From Asparagus officinalis (Eukaryota > Streptophyta > Magnoliopsida > Asparagales > Asparagaceae): 64,000 bases of DNA. Positions 53,015-64,000 of the stretch are shown piece after piece (the stretch's first letter is position 1; every line of letters begins with the position of its first letter). Where the stretch lies: NCBI RefSeq assembly GCF_001876935.1, contig NC_033794.1:118128290-118192289 (forward strand). Direction: 5' to 3'. The translations under genes were made by a program, and so were the position numbers. The notes below the pieces were generated by a model. It saw nothing but the letters and a program-made list of their open reading frames with translations, had not been told where the DNA came from and made no database searches.

Positions 53015-53968
53015 AAGGTGCTAAAATAGGATTTTATTAATTTGGTTCTTTAACTTGTGTATTTTTCTTCTGAAGGAACCGCTTGGAGCTTGAAAATCTT
53101 GGATTGAAGATCAAGAATTTGGAGCATTGCTTTCGGGTAAGTCTTCTTTCTAGTTTTCAATTCCACCCTCTTTAGCTAGCTTTACAATTAGAGACAATTA
53201 GGATTTTAAAAAAAAATATTTTTGTTGACCATAATAAAATTCATCTTTCACTTGGACATTAACTAACAAGATAATAAATTCAAACATGAGCCATCTTCTC
53301 ACATTTGATTGTTGTTGACCATAATTAAAAAAATATATATAGATTTTCTTTTTATCATCCTTTTTAGTCACTTTTAATTTCTAGGGTTGCATTTCATATA
53401 GTGTAGGAATTCACCAAAGTGATTGTAGCACTTGATTTGGCACACACTTAAAACATTCTTAAGGGCAAAACCTCAATCAAGATAAGGTAAGAGATTTCAT
53501 CACCCTTTCCTTAGCCCACAAATCACTAATTCCTCACTTCACAAACCCAAGCCTTCTAAAACTCATTAGACGTTGGCCCCTAAGGATTCGAGCTCAATAA
53601 GGAACAAGAAATCCTTAAGTGAACGGTTTAAGTTTTCTCAGAATAGTTGGTGTCTAAGGCAAGGTTTAGGGGTTGCGTAAAGCGCTCCGCAAAGAAAGAG
53701 GTACTTAATTGATCTTTGATCACCCTCTAGTACTATCCTTACCTGGCTAACTACCTGGGTAAAACTTTGATCTTTTCACTGTAGGAATTTTTGGTTAGGA
53801 GCTGGTCTAGTGGAGTTAGGCTAAACCCTAGAGTTAGAGTTGATTGAAAAGTGATTGCCTTGATTTGTTTTTGTTAGGATTTTTTTTCTTATTCTTTTCA
53901 TATAAAAAAAAACTAATTTTCTTTCTTTCCTTAAAAGAAAAAAAAATTCTTTCTTTCCTAAAAAAAAA
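53015..53968 (+). other. Athila leader
   Basis: Untranslated stretch between primer site and gag, AT-rich, with A-runs before 53969. No gene seen. Confidence 0.7.
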
Positions 53969-54860
53969 TTGTTTGAATGTATGCAATTTTGGGCTCATGA
54001 TAATTTTCATCGCTTAATCCGTGTTGAACCAATCCAAGAAATGGCAAATCAACCAGTTCTTCAGGATATGTGTTACCCCACCAGAAATGCAATTCCATCT
54101 TGCATAAGACTCCCCGAAGTAAATGGAGCAAATTTTGAGCTTAGACCGTATTTCATAAACATGCTTCCCAAATTCCTAGGTAATGAAACAGAAGATGCAT
54201 ATATATTTATCTCGGAATTTGAGGAAGTATGTATTATGATTAAAATGAGGGAATTAACTGAAGATTTGATTAAGCTTAGATTTATTCCATTTGCTCTTAA
54301 GGACAAAGCTAAAAAATGGCTGTACAGCTTACCGATAAATTCCATCTCAACTTGGGAGGAATTTGTCACTGTTTTTCTCAAGAAATTTTTCCCTATTCAC
54401 AAAACGATAAAGCTTAGGAACAACATTCAAAACTTCAAAATTATCCCGGGAGAGCCATTCTGGAAATACTTTGACCGATTTAAAGATCTTTTAATCCAAT
54501 GTCCTCATCATGGTCTAGAAAAATGGCGATTGTGCCAAGTCATATATGAAGGATTGGACTATTCTTCAAAAACATCTTTAGAATCGATGTGTCAGGGAGA
54601 TTTTATGAGAAAAAACGCCGATGAAGCTTGGGAATTCCTAGAGAGTCTATCTGAGAAAACAATGCAGTGGGAAAACTGTGATGACAGGGTTTCATCTGTT
54701 TCCCAATCTAAGTCTAGTGGTCTTTCCCTGGAGTCAAACATTGCGTCTGAAGCGAAGATGGCGACGATTCAGCGGAGGTTAGAAGCCTTAGAAGTTAAGG
54801 AACAAGCTCTGGCTCAAATCAATCATATTTCTGCCCCGGGATGTCATAACTGTCAGTCTT
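53969..54860 (+). pseudogene. gag: Athila Gag, truncated
   Basis: An open frame of about 297 residues. A likely start is the internal Met at about 54041 (MANQPVLQDM). Gag core words: NFELRPYFINMLPKFLGNE, LRFIPFALKDKAKKWLYSLP, FLKKFFPIHKTIKLRNNIQNF. The segment SEAKMATIQRRLEALEV and the start of a zinc knuckle (CHNCQS) follow, then the family A insertion at 54861. The intact reading frame suggests this Athila copy was young when hit. Confidence 0.9.
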
Positions 54861-55084
54861 TGTAGGTGTATAAAAATGCTTATAGGTCCCTTAACACAGC
54901 TCGACACGGTGATTCGACAAACCAACGAACTATCGGGCAATATATCCAAGCATGATCGTTAAACCACTACACCAAAGCGGATTTACTGCCAAACCAGGAT
55001 GCGGACTGCCAAATCAGAGTCCAGATCAACAAATCGAGTTCGAATGAAGCGCAAGACCAGAACACGGCAAAGCCAAACACCTGG

Positions 55085-55290
55085 AGGACTCGGCTGAAAC
55101 CGAGCCACCTCTTGGTGGCTCGGCCAAAACCGAGCCACCACTTGGTGGCTCGGTCAAAGCCGAGCCACCAAGTGGTGGCTCGGTGAGCCACCAATGGTGC
55201 TCGGTAGCCGAGAGCCACCTAGGTGGCCGAGCCACCTAGGTGGCCGAGCCACCTAGGTGGCCGAGCCACCTAGGTGGCCGAGCCACCATG
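55085..55290 (+). promoter_or_regulatory. CCGAGCCACC inverted-repeat cluster, expanded
   Basis: About 15 words of CCGAGCCACC or GGTGGCTCGG in 200 bp, many as head-to-head pairs with loops such as ACTT or AAGT, then a run of the palindromic GCCACCTAGGTGGC at 17-bp spacing. It lies 40-250 bp upstream of TATA. Open frames across it are artefacts (repeated WWLGF-like peptides). Confidence 0.8.
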
Positions 55291-55578
55291 ATCTGGGCCC
55301 AGATCTGAGCCTAGATCTGCATTGAAATGCCTATAAATAGAGAAGGAGGGCTTATTTTTGAGGGGTTGGATTTTTGGTTAAACTTTGGAGGTGAAAACTC
55401 TGCCGGATTGAGAGCTAATCTTCAGAGTTTTGGAGCTTTGAAGACTCAAACTTTTCAGATCTGGTTCTTGGCGATCATCCACGCCAAATAAGGCAGGAGT
55501 TCGAGAGAGATCAGATCTGAGATCCACACGGTGAGAAAAGTCTCGATTTTGCTTGGTCGATTTCGATTACTTAGGGCT

Positions 55579-55631
55579 ATTATTTCCTTGGTGAAATAAT
55601 CCCCTCGGCTATTATTTCCTTCATGAAATAA
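55579..55631 (+). other. Twin leader hairpins (pol-bearing copy)
   Basis: ATTATTTC/GAAATAAT with loop CTTGGT (55579-55600) and TTATTTC/GAAATAA with loop CTTCAT (55612-55631), homologous to 4433-4488 and 22850-22906. Confidence 0.78.
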
Positions 55632-55870
55632 CACTCGTCATACCGTGTAGATCCGACCGGATCAAGATCGCGCGGTAGTCCACGGATTAACCCCGGCACA
55701 GGCGAAGAACCCACACAAGCAAGAGACCGCAAAACAAGATCTTGTGATTTGTTCCAGAAAAGGAAAGTTGTAATCTTTTAAGATTTTCTTTTTTTTTTGA
55801 TTTTGTTATAACCGGATCTTATCAAAAGACCGGATCTTTTGTAACCGATAAACTGTTGCTCAAGAAAACA

Positions 55871-58800
55871 ATGACTTCAATGAAAACGATTTTCCCCGTA
55901 AACAAACTGGCGACCACAGTGGGAGCCACCGATCTCGCTGCCGAGATCGTTGCGTCGCATCCGCGGATCTTAATCCCGGTCGAGGAGGAGGTTGAGTATG
56001 AATTCGACCAACAAAAGTTCGAGGAGTATCTGTCATCCTCTTCTGGATCCACCTCCCCCCTCAAGTCCAAGAAGTTCTCCTCCAGGAGAAAAGTCTGTTG
56101 GTACAATGAAGTGCAGAATACCAACGAAGATCTCACCCCAATTGATGCTAAAGTTGCATCGGGTGAAGCTCCACCGACCTCCAACCAGGTCAAGTCTGTG
56201 CTTACCAACTCCTCCGTCACTAAGGGAGTAGTGACTCTCTCAAAGAGAGCCCACCAGAGGTGACGTCAACGCCTGGCGCGGCAATTCGCAAAGGCAATGG
56301 AGTCCACTAACGGAATCCGCTACAACGCGGATCTGAAGAACAGGAGAGGCAAACAGCCTCAACAACCAATGAATGGCAGCTCCTCCAAGCCGTGAAGAGC
56401 GCATTCGTAAGCGCCGTGCACTGTCAGCGCAGGCGCGGGCTCAAGTCCAAGAAGCCCGCAGAAGACTGCAGAAGGAAGTGGCCAAAAAGCCGCCACCAAC
56501 CCGCCAAGTATGGAGGCCGAAGTCTGAAGCGGCGATTCAGGCTAAAGAGCAACCATTGCAGTCTTCAGCAAAAGTTCAACCTCCGACGAACCAACCTAAA
56601 TCGCCGATCATTCCCATAGCTGCTTCGGGATATCCCGCAGAATCATCCCGAAGAAGGAGGTCAGTTTTGGAGCGCCTCGGTCCACTTCCCGATGAGCGAT
56701 GCAAAGCTCCAGTTCAAGAACGTTTGGGCCCGATAAAGAAGCCCCGAACGACTCAACATGCTAGGAGTCGCCGCCACCCTCAACATGACAAAGGGATCAT
56801 GGCAGCTAGGCGCACCAATTTGCGCATTGAAGTCCAGGAGCCAGCTGAGAACTCACACCCACAAAGGCATGTTTCGAGGCGCGTGACTCTTGAAAGCCCA
56901 AGGAAGGCAGTTCACTCTCAGAAGGAAACATTGTCGTCTGATGACGATAGCGTTATACCTGAGAAGTCGTGCCCACACACGATAGGTTACTCCGACCTTC
57001 AAGCCGACGAGTTGTACTATCGTGTTGGGAGTACGAGTAAAACCAGGAAAATGAGTCATCGAGAACTAGAAACTCAATGCCCCTGTTCCAAACTCATTCA
57101 GACAGTATTGTCTGAGTGCAACTGCATCAAGACAGTCCCCAAAAGAATCTCGGTTTTTGAAAGGCTCAGTGCCGAAACGCCAAAACCAAGGCCTAGGCGT
57201 TTCCGACAAAGAAGAATGGTAGTTGAAGATGGAGAATTTCTGAAGGTCACCACTAATATGACCAGCAAAGGGACATCGACACAGGATAATCCCAAGTCGA
57301 TTCTGGAAGCACCCCGGCGTATAACACGTCTGCAGTCTGGAGCCATTATACGAGCAACTTATGGTAGGATTCGAACAAGATTGTCTTCAGAAGATGAATA
57401 ATTGGATGCCGGCTCTACGGTCGCATCAGATAATACAGTATCTAGCGAGGGACAACCCCGCGAGTCACTTATGATAAGTACGGAACAAGTAGCCAAGATG
57501 CTCGAAGAAGCCATGACTAAACAATAGGAGAGCTTTAGGTTCGAAATGCAGATGGTCATGCAGAATATGAGAGAAATACATGACCAACAAATCCAAGCAC
57601 TGACAAACCAGCAAGGCGAACCAAGTCGTCGTAACCAGGTTAATCAGGAAGATGAGGACACAGGTGCGAATGAAGCTCATAATGCCAATAATCCTCCCGT
57701 CAATGCAGGGGGTGGTAACGAGAATGCTAGCGAAAACACAGGTGAAAGTTTGAAGATTAAAAACCTCGAGAGCAAAATCAATACGTTGATTTCCGCTCAA
57801 GAGATGAAGAAGACGGGCATTCCTTGTCCATACCCAAGAGAATGGAATCAATCCCGTATCCGGCGAAGTTCAATCTAATTAACTTCACGCCATTTGATGG
57901 GAAGGGTTCACCTACTCAGCATTTGATTTACTTCAAATCACACCTAGGGGTTATCTCTGGCAATGAGCCTCTGATGGTACGGTCCTTCGTTGGCACTCTT
58001 CGTGGAGCCGCCTTCGATTGGTATCGCCACCTCAAGCCAGAAAGTGTGAATAGTTGGGATGACATGGAGACTAAATTCCTCTCTAACTTCTTCGACGACG
58101 ACATCGAGATATCCATCGGGTCGTTGCTTGACGAGAAACAAAAAGACGGAGAATTAGTTGATACCTTCGTCAAAAGGTTCCGGAACAAGGCGATGAACTG
58201 TCGGGACCCGATCACCGAGGAGTTCATTCTCCAGACTTGCCACAACAACCTCGTATTGTACATGTTGGAAGCAATGGGGACAGCACCATCCAAAACATGG
58301 AAGGATTTGAAGGTTCTAGGAGAGCAAACCGAGCGATTCCTCAGAAGGAAGAAGGCGGAGAGAGGCCAACAGGCGACGAATGTTCCAAAATAGAATTTCG
58401 TCCCACGAGGAAAAGGTAAGGCACATGCTAATGCAGTTGATGCTAATCAAACTTTCCAATTGCAACAGCAGCAACAGCCGCAGCAACGAGCACCACAACA
58501 ATCATAGTCGCAATGGCAACAAAGGCCTCAGAAGCAGAAATCTTCAGAGCCAAGATTTCCTAAAGTGTACTCCTTCAAAGTTGACGAAGTTCCCGCCATC
58601 TTTAAGTACCTGTTGGAAAATAACAAAATCCAGCTACCATCGATCGTGGATCAAGAAGGGGCTAGCAAAGTGACGAATCCGAAGTATTGCGCATACCATA
58701 GAGCGGTCCATCACCCTACAAAGTCATGCTACCATCTCAAGGATAAAATCCAGGCGTTAATTAATGTAGGCGTTATAACCCCAAAGCCGCCCAAGAATGT

Positions 58801-59632
58801 CAGAGCAAATGCAGTATCAATTAGCTTTGGATCAGTGCCCACAACATGGTTTGAACCAGAACGCATCACCAAAGTAGGAATGAAGATAGTGAATAACGAC
58901 CCATATGGGCAACGCCAAAAAGGACTTGTGCCACACACATCCCCAAACGGCAAAATCCTCTGGGTTCTTCCCGATCTAATTGAAGACGATCAGTGGGCGA
59001 CTTCCTCGATCAAAAAGGGTAAAGGCAAGTCCTACAATGCTACCTCCACGATCTTCGAAGAGGATGGTAATGAAGCTCCTACCTTCCCGCTCTCCGAAGA
59101 AGAGCAATAAGTCTTTGCCACTAGAAGCGAAAATCAGTATCACTTCAACTATCCATCACCTAGTGATCAGTTAGCTGAGCAGGGGGTGACTAAACTGGGA
59201 CCAGCCAGAACTCTCACGGAGATGGGTATGATTATGACTCCTAGACCGGTTGAAGAAGCTCGAGGACAACCAGTTAATAAATAGAAAGAAAAGAAGCCCC
59301 AGGAGGTTTAGAATCCGAAGCAGTCTCGTTTCAACCGTCCGATTGGAAGAGATAAACCGGAAAGCTCGAACACTCCGCATATCTTCGATATTATGACTCA
59401 ACTAGCTAACATTCCAGCACGGATAACATTGTATGAGTTGCTACGGTTGTCTAAAGAAACCAGGGAAGCCTTACAAGAAGCCTTGGCCAATTCAGAAGTG
59501 TTCCTTACTCAGATCAAGCCGGTACCTGAAGAGCCAGAACCATTAATTGAACACTACAATATAGTGGCTAAAAACCTTCCCTGCATTACCTTCACCAAAG
59601 AGGATATGCAGACGAAGAATTCGAACCATGAT
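55871..59632 (+). pseudogene. gag: Gag of the pol-bearing family A copy
   Basis: The frame opens at ATG 55871 in the LTR and runs through the primer site, aligned with the intact gag at 23144. Breaks: TGA at 56261-56263, a deletion near 56393 that removes about 15 codons, TAA at 57399-57401, TAG near 57526, a one-base loss near 57846, TAG near 58391, and later stops. The core (57850-58390) and knuckle (CAYHRAVHHPTKSC, about 58690-58730) are clear. Beyond the point where gag-only copies stop (GVIT), coding continues with DPYGQRQKGLVPHTSPNG and further segments to 59632. Confidence 0.9.
55908..55927 (+). promoter_or_regulatory. Primer-binding site of the pol-bearing copy
   Basis: Identical 20 bases to 23190-23209, three bases after the LTR. 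Confidence 0.82.
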
Positions 59633-60347
59633 TGACCCCTATATTTCATTGGGTACATTGGCTCCAGCAAAGTCAACCGAATCCAAGTGGATCCGGGTTC
59701 CACTGTGAGTATTATGCCGCTTCGCTTGATGCATAGCCTCGGCATTGGCGTCCACAGGCACTGTTATCTATGGATTCAATACTAGCGGGTCAAGACCCTT
59801 GGGTAAGATCCGGATAAAATGTCAAATGGGTGATTTGAAGACGGAAGTCACATGTTATGTGATTGATGCCGAGACTTCATATAACTTATTATTGGGTCGA
59901 CCTTGGATCCATAGTAACATTATAATCCCCTCCACTCTCCATCAGTGTTTGAAATATGTCGACACTGATAATAAGGTTAGGACGGTGGTCGCGGATAAGC
60001 AACCATTCAAAGGGTATGAGAATTATTTCACTCATTTTCTCCTTTATGGTAACGAATCCGATACTGAATCATCGGCCTATGGCACGGACAGCGGAGAAGA
60101 AGCTGATACCGAAGCCGGATTTGATTACAATGGAGGTTTTGTTTTAAACGACATTGTACCCTTGGTAATCAACCTTGACGATGAACAATCGTCAGATGGC
60201 AATTGTAACTGGCAACTTGCCAATAATGAAATAAATGATGATTTAGAGTACTCACTGTCTCTTGATGATGTATTAAAAGAATTGTATGATAATCCCGATT
60301 TATATGCGCCACTTCGATCGTCCTATATAACAAAGAAGCGCCTCTAG
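59633..60347 (+). pseudogene. pol: Aspartic protease and linker of the pol-bearing copy
   Basis: LYFIGYIGSSKVNRIQVDPGSTVSIMP holds the DPGS catalytic box (about 59690-59712). A frameshift near 59745 moves to the frame with YGFNTSGSRPLGKIRIK and YVIDAETSYNLLLGRPWIH. An acidic linker (VVADKQPFKGYENYF, then Ser/Glu/Asp-rich) follows, with a stop at 60347. Confidence 0.87.
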
Positions 60348-61931
60348 CATTCTTTCGGAACAACCCTGGTCATCCCTACCAAAAATGGAGGCGAAAGAGA
60401 AGTGATTTATGGTAAAGGAGAGGGTTTTCCATTACCAGATCATTTCTTAAGGGAAGATGAGAGTGATGACAAACCTGGTCTGCATTTATCTAAGTATAGT
60501 CCGGAAGCGCGCAAGCTCATGGAAAAACAGGGATATGATTTCACACTCGGAGAAGGTTTATACTTCGATCGAGGTCCCCGTATTCCAGCCAAAGCAGCAT
60601 ATGTACCACAAGGGAAACCGGATTATTATTATAAATTCAGACGAGGATTAGGGTATGTCTCTTCTTCAGAAGATGAATGTTGCTGGTTAATCAATAACCA
60701 ATCATCTGAGCAATACAAAGATGGGTACCCGTCAGATTCCTCAGAATGGGATTCTGATACAAGTCTGGGGGAAGTATTCAAAGCCCTAATGACGAACATG
60801 GCGACAGCTGATCCGTCCACAATGGATAACGACGATCAAATACCAACATGGGAAGACCTATGGGTTCATCACCTGAACATGCAGTATGGTGATAGGTTTG
60901 AACAGAGAGAACCCCCCACTGAAGATAAAATAGTCCAAATTAATATGGGCAACGAGGCCAACCCAAAGCCTATATTCATCAGTGATAGTCTTCCCTCAAA
61001 TGAGAAGGAGGAATTAATTGCTCTCATCAGGGAATATATTGACGTCTTCGCTTGGAACTATGAAGACATGCCAGGGCTCGACCACAATATGGCAATGCAC
61101 CGCCTCGATATCAAGTCAGATGCCAAACCTATCAAACAACAGCAAAGACGGTTTCGTCCGCAGATTATGGAAGCCATTGAGGCAGAGGTTAAGAAATTGA
61201 TCAAATCAGGATTTATCCGAGAGGAGCAACATCCAGACTAGCTAGCCAACATTATTCCAGTCATGAAGAAGAACGGTAAAATCGGGATTTGCATCGACTT
61301 CTGGGACCTGAATACGGCATGTACAAAAGACGACTTTCCTCTCCCAATCACGGATGTCATTATCGACAATACGTGCGGATTTGAGAGGATGTCTTTTATG
61401 GATGGCTTTTCAGGATATAACCAAATCAAGATGCACCCAGATGACGAGAAGCATACAACGTTCAGAACGCCCCTCGGTGTCTTTTGCTACACGGTGATGC
61501 CTTTCGGTCTAAAGAATGCAAGCGCCACGTACCAGCGATCAATGACTAAGATTTTCCAAGAACATCTCAGGAAAACAGTCGAGTGCTACGTTGATGATTT
61601 GGTTGTAAAGAGTCGCAACAAAGAAGATCACATCAAGGACTTGAAGACGATGTTCGATCTCATGAGGAATCATCAATTGAAGATGAACCCCACTAAATCC
61701 TTCCTTGGAATGTCTAGCGGAAAATTCCTTGGATTCATCGTCACCACTAAAGGTATACATATCGATCCTGATAAGGTGAAGGTGATACATGAACTACAAC
61801 CCCCTAGAAATCTAAGAGAACTCAGAGGATTGCAAGGGCGTTTAGCTTACATCCGGCGGTTCATCTCAAATCTTTCTGGGAAATGCCAACCATTTTCTAA
61901 GCTAAACAAGAAAGGTGTGTCATTTATTTAG
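60348..61931 (+). pseudogene. pol: Linker and RT of the pol-bearing copy
   Basis: A glycine-rich G-patch-like segment (KQGYDFTLGEGLYFDRG, then KFRRGLGY) precedes the RT. RT motifs: FIREEQHPD-stop-LANIIPVMKKNG (TAG at 61239-61241 in place of Trp), CIDFWDLN, FMDGFSGYNQIKM, MPFGLKNASATYQ, and CYVDDLVVKSR (about 61588-61620), with the catalytic aspartates kept. TAG at 61929-61931 ends the frame before RNase H. Confidence 0.92.
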
Positions 61932-62900
61932 GATGACGCCTGCCAAAAAGCACTCGAAGATATTAAAACATATCTGACGAATCCTCCTATTCTCGTTGCA
62001 CCAAAATCAGGTAAACCGTTCTTGATTTACCTCAAGGCGATGAACCACTCGATAAGTGCTTTACTAGCACAAGACGATGATAATGGTCACGAACAGGCAG
62101 TCTATTACCTAAGTCGGACCTTGGTAGGCACCGAGTCTCGATATCCGATGATTGAGAAAGAATGCCTCGCATTAGTATTCGCAATGCAAAAGATGCGGCA
62201 TTACTTGGTTGGACAGACGATTTACGTCATTTCTAACGTTAATCCAGTACGAGTATTTATAACGCAATCGGCCTCTATGAATTGGTGGTTAGCGAAGTGG
62301 GCCCTTCTCTTGTCCCAATATGATTTGTACTTCAAACAGCAGAAGTCAATCAAAGGACAAGCGATTTGTGATCTTTTGGCGGCAAACCCGACGACGGATA
62401 CAGCAGAAGTATATGATGACTTGCCGGATGAAACCCACGAGGTTAACACTACATCGCACCAACAAGTGTGGCAATTATACTTCGATGGTGCTTCAAGGGC
62501 AGTTAATAGGGCAATAACCCACGGATGTTCTAAAGTCTCCTCCGGAGTTGGAGTTGTCTTAGTTTCCCCGGGGAAGCATGTGATGCCTCGGGCTTATTCA
62601 CTGACTAGTCCATGTTCCAATAACGTAGCCGAGTACAACGCGCTTCTCATTGGACTCAGTTTCGCCAAGGAGCTGGGGGTCGAATATCTCGAAGCTTTTG
62701 GGGATTCTCAATTGATAATCAACCAAGTCCGTGGAGAGTATGAAGTCAGGAACCAAGACCTGATCCCGTACCACCAGGAGGCCATCAAAATGGCAGATTC
62801 TTTTGAAGAATTCTTTATTGAATACATCCCTCGTCTCCAGAATGCTTATGTAGATGCACTGGCAGCACTAGCGGTATCACTTGGGCAGCCTCCCGAAACT
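61932..62900 (+). pseudogene. pol: Two RNase H domains of the pol-bearing copy
   Basis: The first RNase H is degenerate (IYLKAMNHSISALLAQ in place of a catalytic Asp word) through KMRHYLVGQTIYVIS. The second (62460-62880) has LYFDGASRA, NNVAEYNALLIGL, AFGDSQLIINQVRGEYEV and AYVDALAAL, giving the D-E-D-D set. From 62022 one frame covers RNase H, second RNase H and most of integrase without a stop (646 codons). Confidence 0.92.
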
Positions 62901-63990
62901 GAACTACTAGTCACGGTAAGAACGCATCAACTCTGCATACCCATATACAATATGGATGTTGAAGAGGAAGATGATATAAACATAAGCGCCAAGGAGGTGA
63001 ATTCAACTCAAATTGGGTCTGAGTCCCGAGATTGGCGTTTTCCTATCATTGACTACGTCCAATATGGTATTTTGCCAGAGGATGTAAAAGAAAGGGAATC
63101 AATCCGCCGAAGAGCACCAAGATTCTTCTATAATACCGAGACCCATACATTATACCGTCGAGGGTACGATGGTTTGTTACTCCGATGCCTTTTGAACAAA
63201 GAAGCAGAAGAAGTTCTTAAGGAAACACACGAAGGAGAATGTGGTGCGCATCAGCCCGGTCCCAAACTGTATGATCGCATCAGAAGAATGGGATATTTTT
63301 GGCCAACAATGGTTCATGATGCAATCAAATACGCCCGAGAATGTCATGCCTGTCAAGTACATGCAAATTATATGCACCAACCACCAAAGCGTTTACACGT
63401 GTCAACCACGTCTTGGCCGTTCGAGACATGGGGTATGGACATTGTTGGTCCTATTTTTCCCCCTTCAGTCAAAGGTGATCGATTCATTTTCACAATCACG
63501 GATTACTTTTCAAAGTGGGCTGAAGCGATTCCGTTTAGAGAAGTGAAGACGAACAACATCATCAATTTCATCAAACATCATGTCATATACCGACACGGCG
63601 TGCCAAGACAGATCATTCATGACAATGGTCCACAGTTCATAAGCAACGCTTTCGTCAGGTTTTGTAACAAGTTCAAAATTCAAGATATTTCATCAACAGC
63701 TTATTATCCCGCCTCGAATGGATTAGCTGAGGCTTTTAACAAGACGATCATTAAAATCCTGTCAAAGCTTGTGAAGACCAATAAACGAGACTGGGATGAT
63801 AAACTCGGTGAAGTACTCTGGGCTTATCGTACCACCATACGCACACATACAGGAGCTACCCCATATTCGTTGGTATACGTTTGTGATAGACACAGTCTAC
63901 TCAAACGGCGCATATCGCCTGATTACTCAAGAGGGCGCCAGGCAATTAATGTCAATAAATAGGAAGTTCCTGAAAAAGTACTATCCCTAG
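62901..63990 (+). pseudogene. pol: Integrase of the pol-bearing copy, internal deletion
   Basis: Zinc-binding region (LLLRCLLNKEAEEVLKETHEGECGAH, CHACQ), core with GMDIVGPIFPP, HDNGPQF and NGLAEAFNKTIIK (D-D-E intact). After YSLVY, near 63878, the frame jumps into VIDTVYSNGAYRLIT in another frame. The B copy has about 430 bp between the same points, so the segment joining core to C-terminal domain is deleted here. The C-terminus ends KKYYP near 63990. Confidence 0.92.
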
Positions 63991-64000
63991 TACATTCAGG

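Larger units (their letters stand above)
50774..54860 (+). mobile_element. Athila-type retrotransposon, 5' part
   Basis: LTR (50774-52991), tRNA-Asp primer site, leader and gag, cut at 54860 by family A. The remaining pol is beyond the window if it exists. The gag type and primer site identify Athila. The flank before the LTR is the PMD pseudogene. The other end is not visible, so no duplication can be checked. Confidence 0.85.
54861..55904 (+). repeat. 5' LTR of the pol-bearing family A copy (1044 bp)
   Basis: It starts TGTAGGTGTATAAAAATGC and ends CCCGTAAACA. A large inverted-repeat cluster (55085-55290), the 16-bp palindrome GATCTGGGCCCAGATC (about 55291), TATA (TATAAATA, 55332-55339), twin hairpins (55579-55631), a TATCAAAAG word between ACCGGATCT repeats (about 55811-55838), and ATGs at 55871 and 55880 in the gag frame. 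Confidence 0.92.
54861..64000 (+). mobile_element. Pol-bearing family A Tat retrotransposon, 5' LTR to integrase (right end outside)
   Basis: TGTAGG LTR, primer site, gag, protease, linker, RT, degenerate RNase H, second RNase H, integrase; the 3' noncoding region just begins at the edge. It inserted in the Athila gag (flank GTCTT, 54856-54860). The domain set equals a complete Tat element, so family A includes a pol-bearing form. Many stops and frameshifts make this copy inactive. Confidence 0.92.

Noticed and set aside
54967..55235. Minus-strand ORFs with repeated WWLGF-like peptides
   Set aside because: They are translations of the CCGAGCCACC inverted-repeat cluster in an LTR; other frames are equally repetitive and no family matches.

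Overview
The window is plant nuclear DNA made almost entirely of nested LTR retrotransposons. I see no host gene, rRNA, tRNA gene or CRISPR array. The evidence for a plant is a set of plant-specific Ty3/gypsy lineages: Tat-type elements with a second RNase H between RT and integrase, an Athila-type element primed by tRNA-Asp, a long-LTR Tekay/Del-type chromovirus and a short-LTR chromovirus, plus plant-mobile-domain (PMD) antisense ORFs. The species cannot be identified. The layout suggests gene-poor, heterochromatin-like DNA.

Layout. 1-4756: right part of a gag-only Tat-family element (family A), ending in an LTR and abutting a decayed LINE (4757-5580). 5600-6792: ORF-bearing DNA, probably the antisense-ORF end of a minus-strand Tat element. 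That Tat element runs from here to 38976 and is split by three insertions whose target-site duplications (TSDs) I can read: Tekay at 6793-17922 (TSD GGTCG), a gag-only family A element at 22047-27274 (TSD CTGAG), and a chromovirus at 31783-37607 (TSD TTGAC). The Tekay element itself carries a solo LTR at 12159-13451 (TSD GAAAG). The Tat element sits in the 3' tail of another family A-like copy, whose LTR is 39050-40316.

40317-45885: a pol remnant and 3' noncoding region of a family A-like element, with a second solo LTR of the same kind (41428-42801). 45886-50773: a minus-strand PMD-type pseudogene split by a 2.16-kb solo LTR (48016-50172, TSD AATAC). 50774-54860: Athila LTR, primer site and gag. 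54861-64000: a family A element with gag and pol, full length as far as the window shows, inserted in the Athila gag and running off the right edge.

How the parts relate. The gag-only copies carry an intact or nearly intact gag, the same primer site, the same leader hairpins and the same structured 3' noncoding region as the pol-bearing family A copies. They therefore look like a non-autonomous partner that would need RT and integrase in trans. The most unusual signals are (i) hairpins in the LTR leader and in the 3' noncoding region whose stems covary between copies while their loops stay constant, (ii) a gag frame that appears to start inside the LTR and read through the primer-binding site, and (iii) repeat or palindrome clusters just upstream of the TATA box in most of the unrelated LTR families present.
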